Assembly: GCA_946221385.1 (NCBI GenBank)
Contig: CAMIGX010000004.1
Coordinates: forward strand, 62,001 to 126,000
From: an uncultured Propionimicrobium sp.
GTDB taxonomy: Bacteria; Actinomycetota; Actinomycetes; Propionibacteriales; Propionibacteriaceae
Reading direction: 5' to 3'
DNA: 64,000 nucleotides
Shown here: positions 34,657 through 42,192 of the stretch, in pieces
How positions within the stretch are numbered: position 1 is the stretch's first letter
Layout: each line of letters begins with the position of its first letter
The notes under the pieces: model-generated
The model's input: the letters and a program-made list of their open reading frames with translations, nothing else
The model's database searches: none
What the model was told of the DNA's origin: nothing
Made by a program: the position numbers and the translations under genes

Positions 34657-35589
34657 TTAAACGGCGACCGCACTCTTTTCGCGTAGCGCGCTTAACGCGG
34701 CCCGCTCGATCTGACGGACTCGCTCTGCGGTGATCCCCCATACCGCTCCGATATCGGACAGTTTGGCCTGCCGTCCGTCGAGGAGCCCGTAACGACGCCG
34801 TACCACGTCCGCGGAACGTTCGTCGAGATCGTCCAGCAGCCCATCTAGCCGGTCGCGATCTTCTTGGTTCAACACCAGCTCGTCGGGGCCTGGCGCAGTT
34901 TCACGGGCAATCAGATCGCCTAGCGAGGTGTCGCCGTCCTCTTCGACCGGAGCGTCCAAGCTGATGTGCTCGCGTGAGTAGCGAATCAGGTCGACGACTT
35001 TGCTCTCTTCGACGCCCAACTCTGCGGCGATCTCGGCGACCTCAGGCTCACGGCCGAGTTCACGTTCGAGATTTCGACGCACCGAAGAAACCTGGTTGAC
35101 TTGTTCCGCGACGTGCACTGGCAGTCGTACGATGCGGCCCTGCTGGGCGATACCGCGGCTGATGGCTTGACGAATCCACCAAGTCGCATAGGTGGAGAAC
35201 TTAAAGCCCTTGGTGTAGTCAAACTTCTCGACCGCACGGATCAGACCCGTATTTCCTTCTTGCACTAAATCAAGCAGCGGCATTTGAGCGCGGCCGTATT
35301 TACGTGCGACAGAGACGACCAGCCGTAAATTCGCGCGGGTGAAGTGTTGCATCGCGTCTTGGCCTTGTTCAGCGATGACGCGCAATTCGTCCTCAGTGTG
35401 ACGCTTTTTGGTCTTGACCTCGCCACGTAGGATGGCCTCTGCGTACAAGCCTGCCTCGATCAGCCGAGCAAGCTCGACTTCTTCTTCGGCGCTCAGCAGC
35501 GGCGTTTGTGCGATAGCTTCCAGGTAAAGCCCGACGGAATCCTTGCCGTCGATGCCTTCGGTGCTTCGTACTCGTGCCTTTGCGTCCAT
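34657..35589 (-). CDS. sigB: Group 2 sigma-70 factor (SigB/HrdD-like)
   Basis: RNA polymerase sigma factor, 310 aa from ATG 35589 (MDAKARVRSTEG); an in-frame ATG 13 codons upstream is less likely. Region 1.2 DSVGLYLEAIAQTPLLSAEEE; region 2 RANLRLVVSVARKYGR to GFKFSTYATWWIRQAISRG; region 3 VHVAEQVNQVSSVRRNLERELG; region 4.2 WGITAERVRQIERAALSALRE. No long N-terminal extension, unlike SigA. Divergent from sigA across a ~260-bp shared region. In mycobacteria sigA and sigB are also near each other. A stress or stationary-phase role is inferred from family. Confidence 0.88.
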   Translation of the reverse strand: MDAKARVRSTEGIDGKDSVGLYLEAIAQTPLLSAEEEVELARLIEAGLYAEAILRGEVKTKKRHTEDELRVIAEQGQDAMQHFTRANLRLVVSVARKYGRAQMPLLDLVQEGNTGLIRAVEKFDYTKGFKFSTYATWWIRQAISRGIAQQGRIVRLPVHVAEQVNQVSSVRRNLERELGREPEVAEIAAELGVEESKVVDLIRYSREHISLDAPVEEDGDTSLGDLIARETAPGPDELVLNQEDRDRLDGLLDDLDERSADVVRRRYGLLDGRQAKLSDIGAVWGITAERVRQIERAALSALREKSAVAV

Positions 35590-35849
35590 ATGTGCCAACC
35601 TTTCGACAACCCGAAGATTTAAACGCATCCCGGGCAGAAAAGATTCCTGGCAACTATCATTTGCGACCTAGCTCCGGTGAATTGGTTTCAAGCGGGACCA
35701 GAGTAGTATTGGCCGGAGTTGCCAACTGTCACCTGGGTGCAATACGTCGAAGGCGTAGGACCCAGGCGTTTCGGGGGAATTTGGTTGCTACTGCCAGAAT
35801 GGACGAGATCCGGCTTGTGCCGGGACGGGTTTTGGGAAAGGTTTTCTTC

Positions 35850-37829
35850 GTGACGCCACGTACCTCTGCGATCGCTACCGAGCCCGAAGTCGACCCGACG
35901 GCAAGCGAACCGGCGACCAAGCCTGCCAAGTCGACTTCCCGAAGCTCCAAGGCGACCCAAGGCTCCAAGGCGAGCAGTACGACAAAGGCCGAAAGTTCGG
36001 CAGCACCCACGACGCGAACGACGCGCAGATCTGCCGCTGCCAAGAGCGCTGACGAAGCGGAAACCAAGACAGCTAAGCGGACTGCGACGAAGCGGTCGAC
36101 GTCCAAAGCTCAAGCTGACCAGCCGGCCGAAACAGCCAAGAAGACGACTGCTCGTAAGTCGATCAAGGGCGAGGATCAAGCAGCGCCGGTAAAGACCACG
36201 CGCAAGACGAAGGCCACTGAAGAAGCTACGCAGACCTCTGACGAGGGGGCGCAGCCAGCTGAAACAAAGCCGACTCGCCGCGCCTCGAAGAGCGCTGCTG
36301 GAAACAAGACTACGCAATCCAAGACCAGCTCGACTGCTCAGAGCAGCTCGACTACTAAGACCAGCGCAGCCAAGAGCACTGCTACTAAGAGTTCCGCTGA
36401 TAAAGATGCTGCCCCTAAGCGGACTTCTCGCGCCAAGCAAGCAGCCACAGCAACCGAACAGCCAGCAACCGAGCAGCCTGCACCGCGCTCACGCAAGGCC
36501 GCGAAGCCCGCTGAACCGCAGCCGGCAGCAGCCGAGGAAGACGTCGCAGCTGACGAGGGCGAGGAGCTGGAAGACGAAGCCGCTGAGCTCGAAGAGCCGA
36601 GCACCGATCAGCTTGACGAAGATGTCGACCTTGACGACGAGGATGTCGCCGATGAAGACGACGACATCGAACATGACAGCGCGCAGGACGAACCAGAAGA
36701 CGAAGCTGACGAAAAGTCAGTCGAGGTGCGCGTCGAACGTGATGGTGATGACGTGGTGCTCACCGTAGGTGGCAAGAAGCGCAGCCTGGATGACGTGGAC
36801 GAATCCCAATTCGATTCCAATGAAGCGGCTAAAGAAGAAGCCGAGCTGAACGCCCAAGAGGGTTTTAGCCTGTCGGATAATGACGACGCCGACGAGCCGG
36901 AGCAGCAGGTCGTCTCCGCTGGCGCGACTGCTGATCCCGTCAAGGATTATCTAAAGCAGATCGGTAAGGTCGCGCTGCTGAACGCCGAGCAAGAGGTCGA
37001 TCTGGCTAAGCGCGTCGAGGCTGGCCTATTCGCTGAAGAACAGCTAGGCGAAGGCAATGTGAAGAATGCCGATCTCGACGACTATGAGTGGATCATTGAG
37101 GACGGCCGACGCGCAAAGAACCACCTGCTGGAGGCCAACCTGCGCTTGGTCGTCTCGTTGGCGAAGCGCTACACCGGCCGCGGCATGTTGTTCTTGGACC
37201 TGATCCAAGAAGGCAATCTTGGTCTGATCCGTGCGGTCGAGAAATTCGACTATGCCAAGGGCTACAAGTTTTCGACCTATGCGACCTGGTGGATCAAGCA
37301 GGCCATCACTCGCGCGATGGCTGATCAAGCCCGCACGATCCGCATCCCAGTGCACATGGTCGAAGTCATCAACAAGCTCGCCCGAGTACAGCGTCAGATG
37401 CTGCAAGATCTGGGCCGCGAACCAACTCCTGAAGAGTTGGCCGTCGAGCTCGACATGACCGCTGAGAAGGTCATTGAGGTGCAAAAGTACGGCCGCGAAC
37501 CGATCTCGCTGCACACTCCGCTCGGCGAAGACGGCGACTCTGAATTCGGTGATCTGATTGAGGATTCCGAGGCGGTCGTGCCCGCCGACGCCGTCAACTT
37601 CACGCTCCTGCAAGAGCAATTGCATGACGTTCTCGACACCTTGTCAGAACGCGAAGCTGGCGTCGTGTCCATGCGCTTTGGCCTGACCGACGGCCAACCC
37701 AAGACGCTTGACGAGATCGGCAAGGTCTATGGCGTCACGCGGGAACGGATCCGTCAGATCGAATCCAAGACGATGAGCAAGCTGCGTCACCCGAGCCGTT
37801 CGCAGATTCTGCGCGACTACCTGGAGTGA
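35850..37829 (+). CDS. sigA: Primary sigma factor SigA (RpoD/HrdB)
   Basis: Essential housekeeping sigma factor. GTG 35850 has GGGAAAGG (35834-35841) 8 nt upstream and gives 659 aa; the frame is open further 5' but without family support. Residues ~1-230 are Lys/Ala/Thr/Ser-rich, ~230-360 strongly acidic, then region 1.2 (DPVKDYLKQIGKVALL) near 363, region 2 (LRLVVSLAKRYTGRG, GYKFSTYATWWIKQAITRA), region 3 (PVHMVEVINKLARVQRQM) and region 4.2 (GVTRERIRQIESKTMSKLR). The ~360-residue N-terminal extension is at the long end for actinobacteria. A strong terminator follows. Confidence 0.95.
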   Translation: MTPRTSAIATEPEVDPTASEPATKPAKSTSRSSKATQGSKASSTTKAESSAAPTTRTTRRSAAAKSADEAETKTAKRTATKRSTSKAQADQPAETAKKTTARKSIKGEDQAAPVKTTRKTKATEEATQTSDEGAQPAETKPTRRASKSAAGNKTTQSKTSSTAQSSSTTKTSAAKSTATKSSADKDAAPKRTSRAKQAATATEQPATEQPAPRSRKAAKPAEPQPAAAEEDVAADEGEELEDEAAELEEPSTDQLDEDVDLDDEDVADEDDDIEHDSAQDEPEDEADEKSVEVRVERDGDDVVLTVGGKKRSLDDVDESQFDSNEAAKEEAELNAQEGFSLSDNDDADEPEQQVVSAGATADPVKDYLKQIGKVALLNAEQEVDLAKRVEAGLFAEEQLGEGNVKNADLDDYEWIIEDGRRAKNHLLEANLRLVVSLAKRYTGRGMLFLDLIQEGNLGLIRAVEKFDYAKGYKFSTYATWWIKQAITRAMADQARTIRIPVHMVEVINKLARVQRQMLQDLGREPTPEELAVELDMTAEKVIEVQKYGREPISLHTPLGEDGDSEFGDLIEDSEAVVPADAVNFTLLQEQLHDVLDTLSEREAGVVSMRFGLTDGQPKTLDEIGKVYGVTRERIRQIESKTMSKLRHPSRSQILRDYLE

Positions 37830-37846
37830 TTCCTGCGCATAAAAAT

Positions 37847-37883
37847 ACGGCGGCCGTCCGATGGGACGACCGCCGTTTGTTTT
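37847..37883. terminator. Strong terminator after sigA
   Basis: ACGGCGGCCGTCC (37847-37859) pairs with GGACGACCGCCGT (37864-37876), one mismatch, loop GATG, then TTTGTTTT. Convergent with the DUF7455 gene. Confidence 0.9.
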
Positions 37884-37899
37884 CTCGGCGTCAATTAGT

Positions 37900-38097
37900 T
37901 CAGCGTTGAATCTTCGCGGTCTCGTCGTGAATCTTCAATGCGACCTGCTGAATCTTGTCGTGATGTGCGCGGGCGTGGTGGGCGCAGAAGAATAGCTCAC
38001 CGCCGGACGGCATCGTCATCTTGACATATGCCTGTGCGCCGCAGCGGTCGCAGCGGTCTGCTGCCGTCAAGCCATTTTCAATCACAGAAGTCGTCAT
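37900..38097 (-). CDS. DUF7455 small zinc-ribbon-like protein
   Basis: 65-aa actinobacterial protein located beside sigA/hrdB in many relatives. The core RCDRCGAQAYVKMTMPSGG followed by LFFCAHHARAHHDKI carries a Cys-x2-Cys and a Cys-x1-His-His set that probably binds zinc. Start ATG 38097 with AAAGGTGAG upstream. Function unknown. It is convergent with sigA and divergent from parE. Confidence 0.82.
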   Translation of the reverse strand: MTTSVIENGLTAADRCDRCGAQAYVKMTMPSGGELFFCAHHARAHHDKIQQVALKIHDETAKIQR

Positions 38098-38274
38098 CTG
38101 CTCACCTTTCGCGTGTTCACCTATTGCAACGTGCGCGCTCGCGGATTTGTTCCAACATAGCCCAGCGCCATGTCATTTCCAGTGATTACGCCACTAGCCG
38201 ATCACGGGGGGATCTGGACTCCGCCTAGAGGCAACACCCGGCGCGGGCTCGGCCTTCTTGTCGGGGCCGACGGG

Positions 38275-38290
38275 TAGCATCGCTGACGTG
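38275..38290 (+). promoter_or_regulatory. Leaderless promoter and start of parE
   Basis: TAGCAT (38275-38280) fits a TANNNT -10 box and is 7 nt from GTG 38288. No Shine-Dalgarno lies between, so the transcript probably begins at the GTG. Confidence 0.6.
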
Positions 38291-40366
38291 CCACGCCAAG
38301 CTAAGAATCAAGAGGCTGCTGGACGGGACTATGAGGCTAAGAATCTGCTGGTCCTAGAAGGTCTCGAAGCAGTACGCAAACGTCCCGCGATGTACATCGG
38401 TTCGACCGATACGCGCGGGTTGATGCACTGCCTTTGGGAGATCATCGACAATGCCGTCGACGAGGCGTTGGCTGGTTTCGGCGATGAGATTGACGTCGAA
38501 TTGCGCGCGGATGGGTCGATTTTCGTCGCGGACCAGGGGCGCGGCATTCCCGTCGATATCGAACCCCGCACCGGCTTGACTGGCGTCGAAGTCGTCTACA
38601 CCAAGCTCCACGCCGGTGGAAAGTTCGGCGCTGGTTCTTATAACGCCACCGGCGGTCTGCACGGTGTTGGCGCGTCCGTCGTCAACGCGTTGAGCTCACG
38701 CTTGGATGTCGAAGTCGACCGTGGCGGTGCGACCTATCAAATGAGTTTCCGGCGCGGCGTGCCAGGGGTCTTCGACGGCGACGGCCCGGACGCCAAATTC
38801 AGCCCTGGCAGCGAACTGCGCAAGATCGGCAAGGTCGCTAAGACCAAGACCGGCACCCGGGTGCGCTATTGGCCAGATCGGCAAATCTTTTTGGCTGACG
38901 CGGAGCTCTCGATTGAGCAATTGCTTGATCGCGCTCGGCAGACCAGCTTCTTGGTGCCGGGATTGCAGCTCACCGTCAAAGACCAACGTGACGCACCGCT
39001 TGAAGAGACCTTCAAGCACGACGGCGGCATCGCTGAATTTGTTGATTTCCTCTCCGCTGGCACACCAGTGACGGACATCTTGCGGCTGCAAGGCCACGAA
39101 AACTTCGTCGAAACTGTGCCGATGTTGGACGCTGACGGCGCCATGACGCCCACCGACGTCGAACGCGATCTGGACATCGATATCGCGGTGCGCTGGAGCG
39201 ATTCTTATGACACCGTCGAGCGATCATTCGTCAACATCGTCGCGACCCCCAAAGGCGGCACGCATGTTCAAGGCTTCGAGCGTGGGCTGCTGCGCGCCTT
39301 CTTGGCGGGTCTGGAAGGTACCCGGTTACTCAAAGCCGGCGAAGAGATCGTCAAAGAGGACGTCCTGGAAGGCATGACGGCGGTGGTCACCGTCCGGCTG
39401 CCGGAGCCGCAATTCGAAGGTCAAACCAAGGAAGTGCTCGGCACCCCACCAGTGACGCGGCTGGTAGCCAAGGTCGTCGAAGCTGAGATGACGCGCTTTT
39501 TGAATTCCACCAAGCCCTCTGAGCGTCCGCAAGCGCGGCTGGTGATGGAGAAGGTAGTCGCGGCCTCCCGGACGCGGGTCGCGGCACGCAATCACAAGGA
39601 AGTGCAACGCCGCAAAAATGCCCTAGAAAACTCCACCTTGCCACCCAAACTCAAGGATTGCCGCAGCAATGACGTCGACAAGTGCGAGCTGTTCATCGTC
39701 GAGGGTGACTCGGCGCTCGGCACCGCCAACCTGGCGCGCAATTCAGAGTTTCAGGCGTTGCTGCCGATCCGCGGCAAGATCTTGAACGTGCAGAAGGCGT
39801 CAGTGGCCGACATGCTAAAGAATGCCGAATGCGCATCGATCATCCAGGTCGTCGGCGCTGGCTCTGGACGGACCTTCGATCTGGACGCTGCCCGCTACGG
39901 CAAGGTCATTTTCATGGCCGACGCTGACTCTGATGGCGCCCACATTCGCTGCCTGCTGGCGACGCTGTTTTTCCGCTATATGCGTCCGCTGGTCGAGGCT
40001 GGCCGGGTCTATTCGGCTGTGCCACCGCTGCACCGCTTTGAGCTGACCAATCCCAAGCGCGGCATGGAGAAGTACATCTACACCTATTCCGACCCGGAGT
40101 ATCAGCGCAAGGTCGCCGAGCTGACCCGCAAAGGCGTCAACTTCAAAGAACCGCAACGCTACAAGGGTCTAGGTGAGATGGATGCCGACCAGTTGGCCGA
40201 CACGACCATGAACCCGAAGCATCGCATGCTGCGTCGGTTGACCGTTGATGACGCAGAACTGGCCGAAAAGACCTTCGAGATGCTGATGGGCACTGAGGTC
40301 GGACCGCGCAAGGAATTCTTGGTCGACGGCGCCTATCAGCTCGACGAACAACGCATCGACGCCTGA
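38288..40366 (+). CDS. parE: Type IIA topoisomerase subunit B (ParE, topoisomerase IV)
   Basis: ATPase and TOPRIM subunit. GHKL motifs: IIDNAVDEALAG, DQGRGIPVDI, GGLHGVGASVVNALS. Transducer region, then TOPRIM: FIVEGDSALG (catalytic Glu) and MADADSDGAHI (Asp-x-Asp). C-terminal YKGLGEMDADQLADTTM. 692 aa from GTG 38288; in-frame 38258 is an alternative. The pairing with a GyrA-type subunit lacking a canonical GyrA box, and the location next to sigA as in Streptomyces parE, favour topoisomerase IV over gyrase. A GyrB name remains possible because I cannot see the rest of the genome. Confidence 0.83.
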   Translation: MPRQAKNQEAAGRDYEAKNLLVLEGLEAVRKRPAMYIGSTDTRGLMHCLWEIIDNAVDEALAGFGDEIDVELRADGSIFVADQGRGIPVDIEPRTGLTGVEVVYTKLHAGGKFGAGSYNATGGLHGVGASVVNALSSRLDVEVDRGGATYQMSFRRGVPGVFDGDGPDAKFSPGSELRKIGKVAKTKTGTRVRYWPDRQIFLADAELSIEQLLDRARQTSFLVPGLQLTVKDQRDAPLEETFKHDGGIAEFVDFLSAGTPVTDILRLQGHENFVETVPMLDADGAMTPTDVERDLDIDIAVRWSDSYDTVERSFVNIVATPKGGTHVQGFERGLLRAFLAGLEGTRLLKAGEEIVKEDVLEGMTAVVTVRLPEPQFEGQTKEVLGTPPVTRLVAKVVEAEMTRFLNSTKPSERPQARLVMEKVVAASRTRVAARNHKEVQRRKNALENSTLPPKLKDCRSNDVDKCELFIVEGDSALGTANLARNSEFQALLPIRGKILNVQKASVADMLKNAECASIIQVVGAGSGRTFDLDAARYGKVIFMADADSDGAHIRCLLATLFFRYMRPLVEAGRVYSAVPPLHRFELTNPKRGMEKYIYTYSDPEYQRKVAELTRKGVNFKEPQRYKGLGEMDADQLADTTMNPKHRMLRRLTVDDAELAEKTFEMLMGTEVGPRKEFLVDGAYQLDEQRIDA

Positions 40367-40402
40367 CCGCCCGCTTGCCTGCCTGAGTCAAACTGACCAA
40401 GC

Positions 40403-40549
40403 AGCACGTGCCTTGAACGCCAGCTCATTAGCGGCGAACAGAACACTCAATGCTGGGGCATCCTCGGCATCGTCATCGTGCTGCTTGCTGGGTTGGCCGC
40501 CATGCTTCCGGTCAAAGACACGGCTGCTAGGGCAGGTTCACCGAAATAG
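40403..40549 (+). pseudogene. Possible C-terminal remnant of a membrane transporter
   Basis: In the 263-bp gap after parE one frame reads ISGEQNTQCWGILGIVIVLL, then AGLAAMLPVKDT, and stops at 40547-40549. This resembles the last helix and tail of a major-facilitator transporter. No start or upstream body exists, since parE ends just before it. The rest of the gap (40550-40629) shows nothing. It may be chance hydrophobic coding. Confidence 0.3.
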
Positions 40550-40629
40550 CGTGACCAGCTCAGTGCGTCTTTGTGGTCTAGTAGATCTTCGAGTTCCACT
40601 AACTGCTCCTCAGTGATTCAGCCAGCTGA

Positions 40630-41631
40630 TCATGACTTGTTGGCGGCTTCGAGTTCTTCGCGCTGGGTCTGCACGCGATCTTCGACGCGGCTAAATAGCC
40701 AGCTCAAGACCCCACCGACGACCGTCGCGAGCACCGCCAAAGCCACGGCGACGCCCATCGAAAGGCCCATTTGCTCGAGGCCTGCGTCATTGAACGAGGG
40801 GAACACCTGCGTCGGGAAGATCGCCAGCGACGAACCAATCACCATGCCCAAGATGAAGTGATACATGCCTGCGTAGTGGACGTTGAAGGCCCAGTCGGCA
40901 GCCTTGGAAAATAGCAGGACGCAAGCGACCAGGCCGAGAAATAGCGGGATGCAGACGGCCATGTCGAGCGCGGCGATGCCAGCGGCCATCTTGTCGTAAA
41001 GACCGAAGTAGATGAGGAAGTTCGAGGGGCTCATGCCAGGCACGATGACGCCTAGGCCGATCAGCGCACCCGAGCCGAACCACACCGGAATCGACGTCGG
41101 CACGGCCACCAACTGATTGGAGCCGAGCATCATCAAAGCGAAGATCGCGACCGTCGAAACGCCCAAGATCACCCAGTGCTTGGTCGACCGGCCCTGCTTA
41201 GCTGCTTGTTTGAACAGTGAAGGCAGCGTGCCGATCACAAAGCCAATGAATAGACAGATGAAGATCGCCGCGTATTTGCCGAAGGCAGCTTCCACGACGA
41301 TCGAGAAAAAAATGACGCCGATGACGCCGCCGATGCCGACCGGAATGAAATAGAGCAGATTCTTGACGAACTTACGGGTCGGGTGAGCCAAGAATCGGAT
41401 CATCGGATCGTAGATCTTCAAGATCACAGCTAGCACACCGCCCGATAGACCAGGCAGGATGAATCCGATACCGACGACGATGCCCTTGATAAGTCGGGTG
41501 AACCAGTTCCCGACGGACTCTGGCTGATCGACAGGATCAAAGTTTGGTTGCACGGTCACCTCGCTAGGGTCTGACAGCAATTCGCTGCCGTCGTTCGACC
41601 TCTGGTTGCTTGCGTTCTGGCTCACCAGCAA
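40630..41631 (-). CDS. DUF368 membrane protein (undecaprenyl-phosphate translocase family)
   Basis: 333 aa, about eight to nine membrane helices. Family hallmarks: IKGIVVGIGFILPGLSGGVL near residue 50 and a repeat-related GALIGLGVIVPGMSPSNFL near 190, the pseudo-symmetric PGxSxG elements. DUF368 proteins have been reported to flip undecaprenyl phosphate back across the membrane for cell-wall synthesis (PopT group). A 45-residue hydrophilic N terminus and a charged C-terminal helix (FSRVEDRVQTQREELEAANK) frame the core. It is convergent with parE and follows the carbonic anhydrase gene. Confidence 0.87.
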   Translation of the reverse strand: MLVSQNASNQRSNDGSELLSDPSEVTVQPNFDPVDQPESVGNWFTRLIKGIVVGIGFILPGLSGGVLAVILKIYDPMIRFLAHPTRKFVKNLLYFIPVGIGGVIGVIFFSIVVEAAFGKYAAIFICLFIGFVIGTLPSLFKQAAKQGRSTKHWVILGVSTVAIFALMMLGSNQLVAVPTSIPVWFGSGALIGLGVIVPGMSPSNFLIYFGLYDKMAAGIAALDMAVCIPLFLGLVACVLLFSKAADWAFNVHYAGMYHFILGMVIGSSLAIFPTQVFPSFNDAGLEQMGLSMGVAVALAVLATVVGGVLSWLFSRVEDRVQTQREELEAANKS

Positions 41632-41700
41632 TCCTCCACGTCAATCTTTTGCTCAGTGATCCCTGTTCGGGCCCGAGCCATCTTAGTAACTTAGTCGCCC

Positions 41701-42192
41701 TCAGCAGATCTGACGCAGCCGTCCGCTGTCGACGTCATAGATGAATCCACCGATGGTCGCAGCCATTGTCAGGTGGTCTTGACGCAGGGTAGCTACGTCT
41801 CGGCGCAGGTGCGTCTCTTGGTCGGGATCGGCGCCGAAAAATATGCCAGACGCGTCGGCGCCGGTCGATTCCTTGATGCGTCGGATGAGGTCTGCGTCAT
41901 CTCCGGATGCCATGGCGCATTTGGTGTGTTGGACCACCATGATTCGGTCGCAGCCCAGCAATTGAACAGCTAGCCGGCAACCGGCCAGCGAGGATTCGTT
42001 CAGGTGGCCGCCAGGAGTGCGCAGGATTTTGGCGTCACCGATGTCTAAGCCGAGCATCCGCAGCGGTTCAATTCGAGAGTCCATGCACAGTAGGACCGCG
42101 ACCCCAGCGCGGGCTACACCGGTCAAATCGCTGCTGCAAAAACCCGCGCTGAACTCTGCATTGGCCGCCAGCAGGTCATCGAATCCACTCAA
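41701..42192 (-). CDS. Beta-class carbonic anhydrase
   Basis: 163 aa, the short Rv1284-like type. Zinc ligands: Cys in VLLCMDSRIEPL, and His/Cys in VVQHTKCAMA; the Asp-Arg dyad follows the first Cys (CMDSR). GDAKILRTPGGHLNES is also typical. Interconverts CO2 and bicarbonate. The start overlaps the parC stop by 4 bp, so it is translationally coupled to it. No signal peptide, so cytoplasmic. Confidence 0.9.
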   Translation of the reverse strand: MSGFDDLLAANAEFSAGFCSSDLTGVARAGVAVLLCMDSRIEPLRMLGLDIGDAKILRTPGGHLNESSLAGCRLAVQLLGCDRIMVVQHTKCAMASGDDADLIRRIKESTGADASGIFFGADPDQETHLRRDVATLRQDHLTMAATIGGFIYDVDSGRLRQIC

